Source: Rutstroemia sp. NJR-2017a BVV2 (lineage: Eukaryota > Ascomycota > Leotiomycetes > Helotiales > Rutstroemiaceae). From it: DNA of 64,000 nt. The notes beneath the pieces were generated by a model. That model did no database searches. It saw only the letters and a list, made by a program, of their open reading frames with translations, and had not been told where the DNA came from. Numbering within the stretch: position 1 is the stretch's first letter; each line of letters begins with the position of its first letter. A program made the translations under genes and the position numbers. The DNA lies in NCBI GenBank assembly GCA_002946415.1, contig NJPS01000070.1, positions 124,001-188,000 on the forward strand. Reading direction: 5' to 3'. Shown piece after piece: positions 19,426-31,026 of this stretch.

Positions 19426-21366
19426 AATGGTATAAGAGGAGAGGCGTGATGTATGAATGGATGGATGGGATTGAATATGTATTCGGTAATAATGAGGATG
19501 GAAATTTGGATACGGATAGGATGGGATGGATTGGGAGTGTCACTTGAGTTCTTTTCTTGATTTCTTTTGTTGTTCTTGGGTTTTTCTGAGCAAAAGCGAG
19601 CACGCCATATACATTGTAAATATTGAAATCTCTATTAATCTGCTTTTCTAATGATATTGAAATTATTCCATTTGCTTAGGCCATAATATTCACAACATTG
19701 ATATGGGCAACAGAACTTGGGAAATGAGATACTTCGAGTGAACCTCGAGAAGACAATATCTTTGATTTTGAAACCTAAACTTTAAAAAATGCCTTCCAGA
19801 TCAAAATTTAGATATCTGAACATCTGCAGGGGTAGAGTATATCATCAAAATCACATGTTGCGGTGATTCAGCCTCTACGATACTGCTACAGTGCTTCCTC
19901 CCGGAGGATATCAGGGGGCGGGGACGGCAACCTAGTGATTTTTCAACCGTACTACAGGCTTCCCAACTCATCCAAAGAACGTCCTCAAGTAACCACGTGC
20001 AAAGGAGTCTCTTCACAGCAAATCGAAAAATCAAGCCACAAAATCCTTCACACATAGAACAATCATCAGTGATGTAATAGGCAACGATCGATGAAAGCGA
20101 CAAAATCGATCAAGTCAAATCGCCGCGCGGCGCAGCACTTCCCCCCAACTGGGCTGGGATGAATCCTGCTCGTAATTAACAACCACACCCATTTTCGAGT
20201 TTTCCTGCAGCAGCAACTTTAAAAACAGGGGAGAGTGTCAACTTGAGACGGCCCCACTCCAACTTTTTCGTCTAGCAACCGTGGCCGCACGAGCCAGATA
20301 AAAGTCTAGTGATGTAATATGCGAACAATTAATCTATCGCTTGATTGTGAGTGGCTTCCCAGTTTAGTCCTATATTAACTTGTGGCTAGAACTACCAAGT
20401 ACGGCGCTTTTTGGTGTGTACTGGTTTGGGATTCGGATTCAGGCGGGCGGCGCGTGGCAAGTAAATCAGGGGATTTTGCAACTTTGCTGATGGAGAAGTG
20501 GGGAGTGAGGCGAGAGACAAGAAACGGCTCGTTGGTTTGCGCTTGGAAATGGATGAAAGTGTATAGATGTAATGTGGCTGTCGGATGTTGGATGTTGGAG
20601 ACTTGGAGTGGCTTGTGCAAAGGAGCTAGAGCGAGCTCGCACTTGCCTACGGTCTACATACAGGGAAACTCGTACCTGATTGACACATTTGACCTCGCAT
20701 CGAAACACAGCTGATTTTGGATCGCTCCACTGTAACCGGATTCCTCGACACCAAAATAAGGTCTGGAAGCTCAGTCCTGATATCCTGTTTTAACTGGGGA
20801 TGAAAGCTTGGACTTTCGCTCCTTTCCATACATTAGCTTGATGTCAGAGGTTCAGGGGAAGGGCTGTCTTCCAGGTTTCCCTGATTCCAACCATCCAGCT
20901 TGCAGTAAGTTCGTCTGTCGATCAACTGTATTGCTCCCGCGGGGTACGTTACACCAGACCCAAATGATGACCACGGTTGACTATGACGCAAAGAGTCTAG
21001 GATTGAAGAGATGCAATGGAACGAGAAATTGTGATTCGACCAACCCTGTGGCTTGCTTTCCGGCCAATACGATGCCATGTCCTCCTTTCCTTCTCTCATC
21101 TCAGTGGCTGACGTAGAATTCGGTCATTGTGACGTAGAGCTCCTAGCTCTCGACTTTCTTCCAAGTAAACAGGAAATTAGCATGTTCATACGCCGTACAA
21201 AAGATCTCACTGGAGCGGCATAAGGAAGACTTCCAAGCCATAAACAAACCCAAACCATACTTAACTCATATATGTGCATGATCACATACTATTTACACTT
21301 ACCATTTATATCTTGAATCCAACCCAAAACAACATATAAGAATACCCAAGAAAAATACAACCGAGC
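19426..21366. other. intergenic region, 1.9 kb
   Basis: No gene supported. Open frames at 20382-20714 and 20808-21116 show no motif or codon pattern that convinces me. It holds the 3' flank of the 17075 gene and the promoter of the 21367 gene. Confidence 0.5.
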
Positions 21367-24300
21367 ATGACAGACACAGAAAGCTCACCGAAAAAGACGC
21401 CTGCCAAAAGCGCAACCAAAGCCACAAAAACTCCCACCAAGCAAGTTCCTAAGACACCAACCAAGCCCGCAAAGAAGCAAGTCCCCCAAGCTCCCTCCAC
21501 ACCAGAACCAGCACAGACTCGATCCGAGCCGCCGGATTCGCCAGAGAGAATGGCGCCTTCAGCTATCAGCGAAGACGACCATCTCACTAATGGTGAGCAT
21601 GAGGAGTACGAGGAAGAGGACGAGGAGAACGGACTAGAGGAGAATGGCCATGCTGAGGGTCTAGCCGAGGGTGAAGAAGAAGGACAGGAAGAGGAAGAAG
21701 AGGAGGGCGAAGGCCAGGAGGAAGAAGAGGAGGAGGAGGAAGATGAAGATGATGGCTTGACTGAACGTGATCCTAATGAGGCGTCGAGAGAGCTTGGCGA
21801 TCAAGCTACCTCTCAAGTCCCTGGCACAGAAGCAGTTGATGACGCGAAAGACACCGCGGAAGAGACTGCAGACGGTGCTAAGGAGACTGCTGAGGACACC
21901 AAAGACTCTGCTCAAGACAAAGCGGAGGATACCAAGGCCACTGCTGAAGACAAGGCAGGAGATGCTAAGGAAGCTGCCGAAGACACGGCGGAAGACACCA
22001 AAGCTACCGCCGAGGACACGGCAGGCGATGCTAAGGAAACCGCTGAGGATAAGACAGGTGATGCTAAAGATACCGCCGCGGAGACCACCGATGCTCTCAA
22101 AGGCACTGCTGAAGACACAGCCGAGGCAGCCAAAGAAAACGCCGAAGGTATCTCCGAGGAGGTCATCCCAGCTGCGCAAATCAACGAGTCTGGAGACGTT
22201 GTCGACGATGATGGAAATGTCATCGGCAAGGTAACCGAAGGTGACAAATCCAAGCTCGTGGGCAGTCTCGTGAGCGAGGAAGGAGACATCATCGATAAAG
22301 AAGGCAACGTCGTTGGACAAGCTGATCCGATCGAGGAAGAAGCCGAGAACGTCGGCGAGGCCGCGCAGGAAGCTGCCGAAGAGACCAAATCGCAAGCCGA
22401 CAGCGCAAAATCGGGTCTTGATGAGAAAGAGAAGCTAGATGTCGATGGTGTAAAAGACAAAGCTGAGGAAACCGCCGAGGGCGTCGATGCTGATGAGGCA
22501 AAGGAAGGTGTTGAGGGTGCTGTTGAGGGCGCTGACGAAAAAGCCGAAGGTGCCGTCGATGAGGCTAAGGAGGGCGCCGAAGATGCAGCTGACGCTGTGT
22601 CCAAACCCGACGTCGACCCCGTTGAAGAGCCAGAAATCCCACAGTCCAAACTCAAAGGACCATTTAACATTCAAGAGTCCGGAGAGATCCAAGATGCTGA
22701 AGGAAAGGCTATCGGCAAGCTTCAAGATGACGTTGATCTTGAGAACTTGGCTGGTAAGCAAGGCTTCAATGTCGATAACGAGGGCAACCTCGTTGGCGAG
22801 AATGGAACTATCATCGGAAAGGTCGACTTGTTGCCAGTGAACGAGTTGCCGATCCCTGAGAGTGTCAAGGAGAGAGTCATGAATGCTGCTGTACCTGAGG
22901 GTGCTAGCCAGCTCGGCTCTAAATTGGAAGGCTCAAAGGCTGATCTTGGAAGCCAAGCTCCGGATGTCGATGAGGCTAAGGAGGGCGTTGAGGAAGGCAA
23001 GGAGGGTCTTGAAGGTGCTGTCGATGGTGCTGAAGAGAAGGCTGAAGGTGCTGTTGATGGCGAGGAGGTCAAAGACGGTGTCGAAGGCGCCGTTGATGGT
23101 GCTGAAGAGAAGGCTGAAGGTGCTGTTGATGGCGAGGAGGTCAAAGACGGTGTCGAAGGCGCCGTTGATGGTGCTGAAGATAAAGCCGAAGGTGCTGTTG
23201 ATGGTGAAGCCAAGGAAGGTGTTGAAGGCGCTGCAGATGAGGCCAAAGAAACCGCTGAAGGTGCTGAGGAAGAAGCCGAATCCAACATTCCCCCTGTCTC
23301 CATTCTCGACGGCATGAAAGTCAACAAAGCCGGAAAGGTCGTAGACAGAGACGGTAACCCAATCGGACAACTCATCGAGGGTGACGCCAAGAAGCTCGCC
23401 GGTAAGAAGTGCGACAAAGAGGGCAAGATCTGGAACGACGCCGGCAAGGTCATTGGCCGCGCTGAGCCACTTCCAGAAGTTGAGGAGAACGAAGCTGCTC
23501 CTTTCGAAGACTTCGCTGGTGCTCTTGTTGACAAGTCTGGAAAGATCATTTACGAAGGCGAAGTCATCGGTCAAGTTATCGAGGGCGACGTTAAGAAGAT
23601 GATCGGAAAGACTGTTGATGCCGACGGTGATATCCTTGACAAGAACGGTAACGTTATTGGAAAGGCTGAGCGCACCGAAGAGGAGCCAGAGCCAGAGCCT
23701 GAAGGACCAGATTACTCTGTTCTAGCCGACAAGAAAATCAACAAGGCTGGCAATGTTGTCGATGACTCCGGCCGAGTTGTTGGTCGTGTCATTCAAGGTG
23801 TCTTGAAGAACATGATTGGTCGTCGTTGTGACAAGAACGGTGATGTCTGGAACGACAACGGAAAGGTGATGGGCAAGTGTGAGCCAATCCCTGACGCAGA
23901 GAAGGAAGAGCTCAAAGAGCCAGCACCATTTGAAGACTTCCCAGATGCCACTGTCGAGCGAAACGGAGATGTCATCTTCGAGGACGAGGTTATCGGTAAG
24001 GTTATTGAGGGCGATGCCAAGAAACTGCACGGCAAGAAGGTCGACGCAGATGGAGACATTGTTGACCGATATGGCAATGTTCTCGGAAAGGCCGAACGCT
24101 GGGAGGCACCAGAAGAGGAGGCTAAACCTGAAGTTGACAACTCTTCCTTGGCTGGAAAGAGAGTTAACAAGGCCGGTAACGTCGTTGACAAAAATGGAGA
24201 AATCTACGGCCGTCTCGTTGAAGGTGATGTCAAGTTGCTCGCCGGAAAGATGTGCGACAAGCAAGGTTTCGTTCGCAACGAGGCTGGTGACATTATCGGT

Positions 24301-25799
24301 CGCTGCGAGGTCGTTCCAGAAGGTGACCGTGAGGGTTTGAAGGAAGGTCCATTCACTGACTTCGATGGCTGCACTGTCACCAAGGAAGGAAAGGTTGTTA
24401 CCTCCAAGGGCGAAGTCGTCGGACGTCTCATCTCCGGTGATCCAAACGTCCTTTACGGCCGTGCTGTCGATGATGATGGTGAAATTGTTGACAAGAACGG
24501 TAACGTTGTCGGCAAAGCTGAGAGATGGGCCGAGGAAGAAGTCAAGAAGGAAGTCAACCCAATGGCTGGTCGCAAAGTCAACAAGGAGGGAAACATCGTT
24601 GATGAGAATGGCGACGTCATTGGCAAGCTCACCTCTGGTGACCTCGCTGTTTGCGCCGGTAAGAAGGTTGATGATGATGGAGATGTTGTTGACCAAAAGG
24701 GCACAACTCTCGGCCACGTCTCACTCCTTGAAGATATTCCTGATGAGCCAGTCAAGACTGATGTTAACCCAATGTCTGGCATGAAGGTCAACAAGGAGGG
24801 TAACGTCGTTGATCAGAACGGCGATGTCATTGGTAAACTCACATCTGGTGATGTCGGCGTTTGCGCTGGTAAGAAGATCGATGACGAGGGAGATGTCGTC
24901 GACCAAAAAGGTCAAACCGTGGGCCACGTCACCCTTCTTCAAGACATCCATGAGGATGAACCCGAGCCAGAACCAGAACCAGAACCAGAAGAGACCGAGG
25001 AAGAGAAGAAGGCCAGAGAAGACGCCGAACTCGACCAAAAGCTCTGCAAGCAAATGGCCTGGTGTGTCGAGGATTCCCTCGAGAAGATCCGACCAATCCT
25101 TAAGATGATCACCACTAAGATCGAGGAGGCTGAGCGTAAGCCAAAGGAAGAACTTGACGAGGAACAACTTGTCAAGGACGTCAAGCCATTGATCGAAGAA
25201 GGTGGTCGTATCCTCACTGAAGCCAACGCTTCCATCCGTGCTCTTGACCCCGGTGGAAGACTTCAATCTCAAGCCAAGGCCAAGGCATCTGGTCGTGAGG
25301 CTACTCCTGACGAGTACCACTTGGCTGAGTTGCTCAAAGAGGTATGTTTTGATTCCATTCCCACCATTTTTTATACTTTGCTTTGTTTTGAAGATCGTCG
25401 TTGTGATAAGATGAAAGTATGCTGATCATTATCGTTTTTAGTTAACCGGAACCGTTACCGAGACTATTGACAAGGCCAAGCGAAAGATCGATGGTATGCC
25501 ACACGCGAAGAAGGAACTGAACCCATTGTGGGGCCTTCTTTCCGAGCCCCTTTTCCAGATCCTCGCAGCCGTTGGCTTGCTTCTTTCTGGTGTTCTCGGT
25601 CTTGTTGGCAAATTGGTAAGTTCACACGTGACTTTCCCTAATCGAGGAACAACACATCTAACAATTCATATAGCTCAGCGGACTTGGTCTAGGAAACTTG
25701 GTAGACAACCTTCTTGGTGGTCTTGGATTGAAGTCGGTGTTGGGTAACCTCGGACTTGGAGGTGTTCTCGACTCCTTGACCGGAAAGAAGAAGAAATAA
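21367..25799 (+). CDS. LEA/DUF3659 multi-repeat protein (about 1424 aa)
   Basis: Three exons: 21367-25341, 25442-25615 and 25674-25799, all phase 0, giving 1424 aa. Order: a Lys/Pro-rich start; a Glu-rich acidic block (to about 135); LEA-like 11-residue repeats (about 155-265: EDTAGDAKETAEDK and variants); then ten DUF3659-type units starting near residues 271, 432, 645, 712, 784, 855, 926, 995, 1064 and 1134. A second LEA-like region lies at about 540-640. Each DUF3659 unit follows K-VNKAGNVVD-x-x-G-x-IG-x-L-x-x-GD...D-x-x-G-x-x-x-x-x-G-x-x-x-G. The C-terminus (about 1190-1424) has a helical region (KQMAWCVEDSLEKIRPILKM) and a hydrophobic tail (FQILAAVGLLLSGVLGLVGKL) followed by Gly/Leu repeats and KKKK. 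I believe this resembles the DUF6987 domain often paired with DUF3659. Function unknown; a structural or stress role is inferred. Confidence 0.85.
23026..23205 (+). repeat. 72-bp coding minisatellite
   Basis: Two virtually identical 72-base copies start at 23026 and 23098, with a third, diverged start at 23170. The unit encodes 24 residues of the GAEEKAEGAVDGEEVKDGVE type, in frame within the DUF3659 gene. Copy number is probably variable between strains. Confidence 0.8.
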
Positions 25800-26482
25800 A
25801 TTTCTTCATGATTCATGATTCACGAATGATTTGCTTGGAGCAATTTCATATTTTGTTTTGTAGTTTATAGCGGTTTTATTGGGGGCATATCTGTCTAGTT
25901 GGGTTTCGGGTTTTGGATTTTGACCTAATAATCATATTTCATCAGATCTTCATGTAATATAGTTAAAATTGATATCAGCGTTCAAACGAAATAGTTATTA
26001 GTCAGGTGATATGTTCTCACGTGATTCACTAAACCTCTACCGTTTCACAATCTGAGTGTTTCGTTCCATCCAATAGCATCGTCATCCTCATCCTAATTTT
26101 TCATATCTCCTGGCATGACAAGCTGATAACTTTGCTTTTGCCACCATGTGACTAGCTACGATATCCCTTGTTCGTATCTCAAATTGACGTATGAGGCGTT
26201 TAGGCCATTGGGCTCGCAGGAAACGCCTTGGTGAGGTCATCGAGCGCGAAATGATATCGATACTAGCATGTGAAAGCAAGAAACCTTAGTGGATTGTATT
26301 GCGGCAGGACACCGAACGCGTTGCCTTGGTTTCATACAAACTCTGCAACCGAGACCAAGAACGAAGTCGTTGATATTGCAAGATGATCTTCTCCACATTT
26401 ACGATATAATAACTCCAACCACCTGGTTTCTCTTTTGGTAACTTGGATCTGAACATACCCCACCAACTATATTGATCTCACG
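25800..26482. other. intergenic region, 0.7 kb
   Basis: No gene. It holds the 3' flank of the DUF3659 gene and the promoter of the hydrolase gene. Confidence 0.5.
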
Positions 26483-28530
26483 ATGAAGCGAACATTGTTG
26501 CTGTGTTTCATACACGGCTTTAAGGTAGGTGGAGTGCGAGGATGATTGTGATTACAAGTTTGGGTTCTGATGATTTGATAGGGAGATGGAGAGACTTTCT
26601 TTAAATTTCCCGAGGTAGATACTTTCTAGGCAATACTATTGCAAAGAGGTATTAATATGTATGTTAGCTACTCAAAAGACTAGTTGCGGAGAAGGTTCCC
26701 GACGATGAAGTTCGACTTCTTATGTATCCCAAATATGAAACGAAAGGTGACCTCTCGGAAAGTACTGGGAAATTCTTGGATTGGTATGCGCGGTCGTGGC
26801 AATCTGAATCTAATTTACTAACCATTTGCTAGGCTGAAAGAAAAAGTCGTGGAAGTTAGGAAGGAGAAGACTGAGAACCCATGGCCACCAAATGATAAAT
26901 CAGTTGGAGTTGTTCTTGTTGCTCATTCGATGGGGTATTTATCCTTCATTTTATGTTTGCAATGAAAATGCTAATGATATCTCTAGAGGATTCGTCGCAT
27001 CTGATGCGCTTTTCTCTATCTTGGATGACCATCATGAGCAAGAAGAGAAAGATTCCAACCATATCATCTTTCCACTCGTTCAAGGTATTCTAGCCTTTGA
27101 TACACCATACAACGGTCTCGCACGATCGATGTTCGTGTATGGTGCTTTCTCCCAGTATCAGAAAGTTAGCAACATCTGGAACATGATGTCGGCAGCATCG
27201 GCCGGTTTAGTCAGTGCGCGATCTCTGGGCACTATGTCCGCAAGACAAGCTGGTAGTTCCGCAGTGGCTGCTTCCAGCAGGAGCAGTAGTCCAGGATGGA
27301 AAGTGTGGCAGAATATCGCAGTGAGATCTGGTGTTGTCGGAGCTATCGCTGCTGGAGGCGTAGCTGCATACCGAAATCGCGAAAATCTTATATCGGGATT
27401 CAAGAGCCTGAATAGAAATTCAATCAAAGATGGAGCAGAGTCAGGATACGATGCTTTGGGTCAAGGATTGGCCTACATCAATCGAGACAATGTTGGACAA
27501 TCATTCGCATGGTTATCGAGCCATCTCAAGTTCATCGGGGCGTTGATGAGGCAAAAGGAGATGATTCAACGCCTCGAAAGATTATCCAAGATCGAGGGCA
27601 TTGGTATTCGTAATTTCTACACATCTTTGGGAGAGAATGGTTACTGGACAGGAGGTTATTTCGTCCCAGAGAGAACGTTTTCCGCCATCCCGGCTCCAGA
27701 AGCGAAGTCTCACGAGCTCTTCGTCAGAACGGTAAACACTAGTGTGGAAGATGAGGTACAAGCCCACATGAGCATGTTCAAACCTGAAACCAACGAAAAT
27801 TACGACAAAATGTCTGAGCAGGCAAGAGATTTCGTTGTCGAATGGTTCCAAAGCGACACAGCAATCGTTGATGTACCACCACCACCGGAGCAATCACCGG
27901 CCTCCGCACCTACAGACAACGCAACTTCGGTAGATACGGGAGAGGGAAAGATATTCACAGGCACTGACTCCGTTCCAGATTTGGACATTGAGGCAGTTCA
28001 TGATTCTCCCTTGGATATCGTCGCTGCTGCTGCGGCCATTCCACTTCCAGATATTCAAGAAAATGAGCTCAGCAATAAGCAAAGAGAATCATACCTTCAA
28101 AGCTTGTACCGTATCTCTCAAAGAGCAGGTTCTGGTGTTACAGAATATGCATCAGCAGCTGGCTCTGGTATTAGCGAGTATGCATCATCTGGATTGAAAG
28201 CAGGTACATCCATTCCTGGTTACGCATCAAAAGGTGTTAGTTCCTTGTGGCCAATGAGGAAGTCTGCAAAGACCGACAAAAGTGGGAACAAGGGAGAGAA
28301 AGATGGAGCTTCTACGGAAGATGAGATGAGTGAGTCCATGACTATTGATGCGGATGATGATGTGAGGACCGATGATAAGAAGGGTTCGAAGGAGAAGAAG
28401 GAGAGTGAGGAAAGTGATGATGATAATCGTATGGACAAGAGCAGCGTGGATAACCATCGTGAGTTCCTCTTTTCCCCCACCATTTGGATAAGTAATTTGC
28501 TAAAACTTCATAGGAACACAACTAGCTTAA
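26483..28530 (+). CDS. alpha/beta-hydrolase (DUF676/lipase-like) with disordered tail (593 aa)
   Basis: Six exons: 26483-26524, 26582-26614, 26668-26783, 26833-26934, 26987-28458 and 28514-28530. Phases agree at every junction, giving 593 aa. The N-terminus has the HG oxyanion motif (CFIHGFKGGDGETFF, residues 8-22). The nucleophile elbow VLVAHSMGGF puts the catalytic Ser near residue 96, split across the fourth intron. DTPYNGLARSMF (about 145) is the DTP-x-x-GL block of fungal DUF676-like serine hydrolases. A hydrophobic stretch (GVVGAIAAGGVAAY) follows. The last 150 residues are Ser/Asp/Glu/Lys-rich and disordered, ending in a tiny exon encoding most of RTQLA. Substrate unknown; lipid or ester hydrolysis is inferred from the fold. 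It lies between LEA-like genes but is not one of them. Confidence 0.85.
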
Positions 28531-29026
28531 CTATTGATGCAATAATTGATTTCTTTCTTGTTTAAATTAGCAGTGTTTTAGTTTTTGTAATTGAGTTGTC
28601 TGGAGTGATATATCACGAATTGGACTGTTCCGGACGGATTTGGTAGACCACTTCTAGTTAGGTACATACCCTATGAATGTATTTGTTTAATGATCAATGT
28701 TCAGAACCTTTAGTCCCTGTAGTACATGTGTTTATGTCCAACAAACGTGTCGCAGAAGCATACAGAGAGAAATTCCCCATTATGAGTGCTCACATAGCAA
28801 GACATCTGATTCTCACAAAAACATACAAGGTCACTGCAGAGAAAAAATGTTCGAAGACAACATAGTATTCAATGGTCATACAGACTCATGATAATACATA
28901 TCTGAACGCAAAATCAAGGCAAAGCCAATGAAGGCAGCGACCGACCAAAAGCAAATGAACCAACCCGACCCAGCCTATCCAGCCAACCTATCAACCCAAA
29001 AGGAAATCCATTATTCCACCACCCAT
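28531..29026. other. intergenic region, 0.5 kb
   Basis: No gene. This is the convergent 3' region of the plus-strand hydrolase and the minus-strand Gly-rich gene. Confidence 0.5.
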
Positions 29027-29350
29027 CTAGAATTGTCTAGTCTCGAATGGCGACTTCTTTGCACTCGCCTGTTGTTGTTGTCCACCAGCAGCTCCTCCAA
29101 CGCCTCCCAGTGCTCCACCAACAGTGTTTGTAGCAGTGCCAGCAACGTTGCCAACAGTGTTTGTGGCGCCTCCAGCAACGTTTCCTACGCCGTCAACAGT
29201 CTTGTTCAACGCTCCACCGAGACCCTCAGTGGTCTTTCCGACAGCACCGCCAACGGAGCCAAGCAGTCCGCCGTTACCGTCGCCACCAGTGAGAGTCTTG
29301 TCAAGTCCACCAACGAGTCCACCGAGAAGTCCGCCGTTGTTGTTTGACAT
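29027..29350 (-). CDS. small Gly-rich repeat protein (107 aa)
   Basis: A single exon encoding 107 aa from a clear ATG, with a TATA box about 135 bases upstream. It is nearly all repeats of Gly, Ala, Val, Asn and Thr: GGLLGGLVGGLDKTLTGG, then GAVGKTTEGLGGALNKTVDG, then VGNVAGGATNTVGNVAGTATNTVGGA, ending in a Gln run and a short charged tail (KKSPFETRQF). There is no signal peptide, so it is probably cytosolic. The GNVAGGA units match the Gly region of the 10938 product, and the spacing of hydrophobic and Gly residues resembles the end of the 21367 product. Small hydrophilic or glycine-rich proteins of this type are often stress- or spore-induced in fungi, which is general knowledge and not shown here. 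Confidence 0.7.
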   Translation of the reverse strand: MSNNNGGLLGGLVGGLDKTLTGGDGNGGLLGSVGGAVGKTTEGLGGALNKTVDGVGNVAGGATNTVGNVAGTATNTVGGALGGVGGAAGGQQQQASAKKSPFETRQF

Positions 29351-30549
29351 TTTGTTTATAATTTTGTTTCTTAAGTGGTTTTGAGGACGAGGTGTTGTTT
29401 GTAGTTTGGGTAGATGGAAGGCTTGTTTGTGTTGTATTTGATTTGTATGATATCGAATTCGGAAGAAAGCAGGATCCTACTCCATATATATAAATAAGCA
29501 ACACCCCACCCTCTTTATCAGCATGCGTGTTGACGCCACACCTGAACCATTTACATCATATCCTGTTTTTGCAGCATGTTGGACGTAATCAAGGATTGAT
29601 CCATGCTCTTGGCAGGACCCTGACGTAGATCTTACCACAAGTGACCGGGATGCGGGCCAACAGGAGCGTTGAAAATTGGGGAAACCGAAAGGGAGGGAAA
29701 AGGAATCCATTTTTTTCAGGATTTAAAAGTTCGAGTCATGGTGGGGTCGGCTGATGCGCATGTATGATGATGCAAAGTGAAAGGATAACTTCTGAAGGAA
29801 AGTTTGATGTTCGATGCCCGAATCTGACATCCATCGTACTATGTGGAGGATGATTGGCACTGCTAATATCACAGCCACACGTCTTCCTGTCCAGTGTATT
29901 TCTTGCTTTGACCAGGCGGCCTCGCGGAGAGAGTTTAGGGGCCGTGAAAAAAGATCAAGTGATGTATATGCCAGAAATGTCAAACTCAGTTATCAAACTC
30001 TGTTTCGATCACTAGAACATTCTTCTTCGCCGCCTCCAGTCCACTGATCATGCTGCATGGTTTCTTTTTCGAACCTACTTCTAACACTAGTTACTTGAGC
30101 ATTACGACATGTCAAGCCAGGATGAGTACAGGTGGACGACTGAAGTTTGCCGCTAATATTCGCTACCCATTTGGATGTGGAGGTTAGCCACAAACCCCTA
30201 TTCATGCATCTCACAGCAATTTAGTCTTTCAGGCAGCTGGAGAATAGCCTCGCACTGCGATATCTCGACAGAGCATGACTAATATAGTAGAAAGTTGTTG
30301 ATATTCTCACAAATTTACTTGGCATTGATTTGTGCTGCCTCCTTGCTAGGTATCCGAATTTCCCATAAATACACAAAAGTCCTTCTTGCCATGTACCCAG
30401 TAATGGTCCAATAGCACACTTGAGGTGGATCCTCAGAACTTCGTTGAACTCCACCAAAGTGAATATAATCGAATCACAAGTACCTCCAGCCGTAAGCGCG
30501 TTGAGCCAACTTCCTCAAGATCCGAACCCAGCAGACATCAACCCCAAAA
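29351..30549. other. intergenic region, 1.2 kb
   Basis: No gene supported. It holds the promoter of the minus gene at 29350 and the 3' flank of the minus gene at 30550. Confidence 0.5.
29484..29496 (-). promoter_or_regulatory. TATA box of the Gly-rich gene
   Basis: On the minus strand TATTTATATATAT lies about 135-145 bases upstream of the ATG at 29350. Confidence 0.45.
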
Positions 30550-31026
30550 TCAAAGCTGATGATTCCCAAAACAAAAGTTCGTCCCATCACTCGGATATTT
30601 ATCCGAATAATAGATCCCACTATTGTTACTCGCGACAACCAACCCATCCATCCATTGATGATACCAAGTACAAGCGCCCACGACTGGTTGCCACGAATAA
30701 GATATGCATTGAGAGACGTAGAGGCAGCTTAGTTGGCAGGCAGTAGAGTTGACCGCCGTCGTGCTGCCCCAGTAATGGCTAGTGAGGTCAGGAGCGGCAG
30801 TTCCTTGGATGTTGCAGCCAGCAATGGTTTTTGTTGGAATAGCGGATGAGGTGGTTGTCGTTGTCGCTATGGTGCTGGTAGTAGTGTAAGTAGGGTCGTC
30901 GCGGCGAACAAGATGCTCAGGATCGACTTTTCGAGGGATGCGCGGCTGTCGAGGTACTGATGGAGCATATGCTGCGCATAAGGATGCGATAGCTAGAAGG
31001 ACGATAAATACGTATGGACGAAGCAT
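30550..31026 (-). CDS. small secreted cysteine-containing protein, PAN/apple-like (158 aa)
   Basis: A single exon encoding 158 aa. Residues 1-19 are a textbook signal peptide (FIVLLAIASLCAAYA). A Kex2-type site (LVRRDD, residues 39-44) suggests removal of a short propeptide. A Thr/Ser-rich linker follows, probably O-glycosylated. The C-terminal domain (about 68-158) has five cysteines in a PAN/apple-like arrangement: GCNIQG, then CQLSCLYVSQCISYSW (the last two Cys five apart), GACTWYHQ and FCFG. PAN-like domains bind carbohydrate or protein. It would act outside the cell or in the wall. A TATA box lies about 95 bases upstream. The domain call is by Cys spacing and YSW/CTWY context only. A candidate effector by size and secretion, but without direct evidence. 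Confidence 0.75.
   Translation of the reverse strand: MLRPYVFIVLLAIASLCAAYAPSVPRQPRIPRKVDPEHLVRRDDPTYTTTSTIATTTTTSSAIPTKTIAGCNIQGTAAPDLTSHYWGSTTAVNSTACQLSCLYVSQCISYSWQPVVGACTWYHQWMDGLVVASNNSGIYYSDKYPSDGTNFCFGNHQL

Noticed and set aside
21661..24794. Several 100-330-codon antisense frames opposite the DUF3659 gene
   Set aside because: Repetitive coding sequence creates open antisense frames; the plus strand has clear domains and splice sites.
10938..29350. Secondary-metabolite biosynthetic cluster
   Set aside because: No PKS, NRPS, terpene cyclase, P450 or other tailoring enzyme is present in this region or elsewhere in the window.
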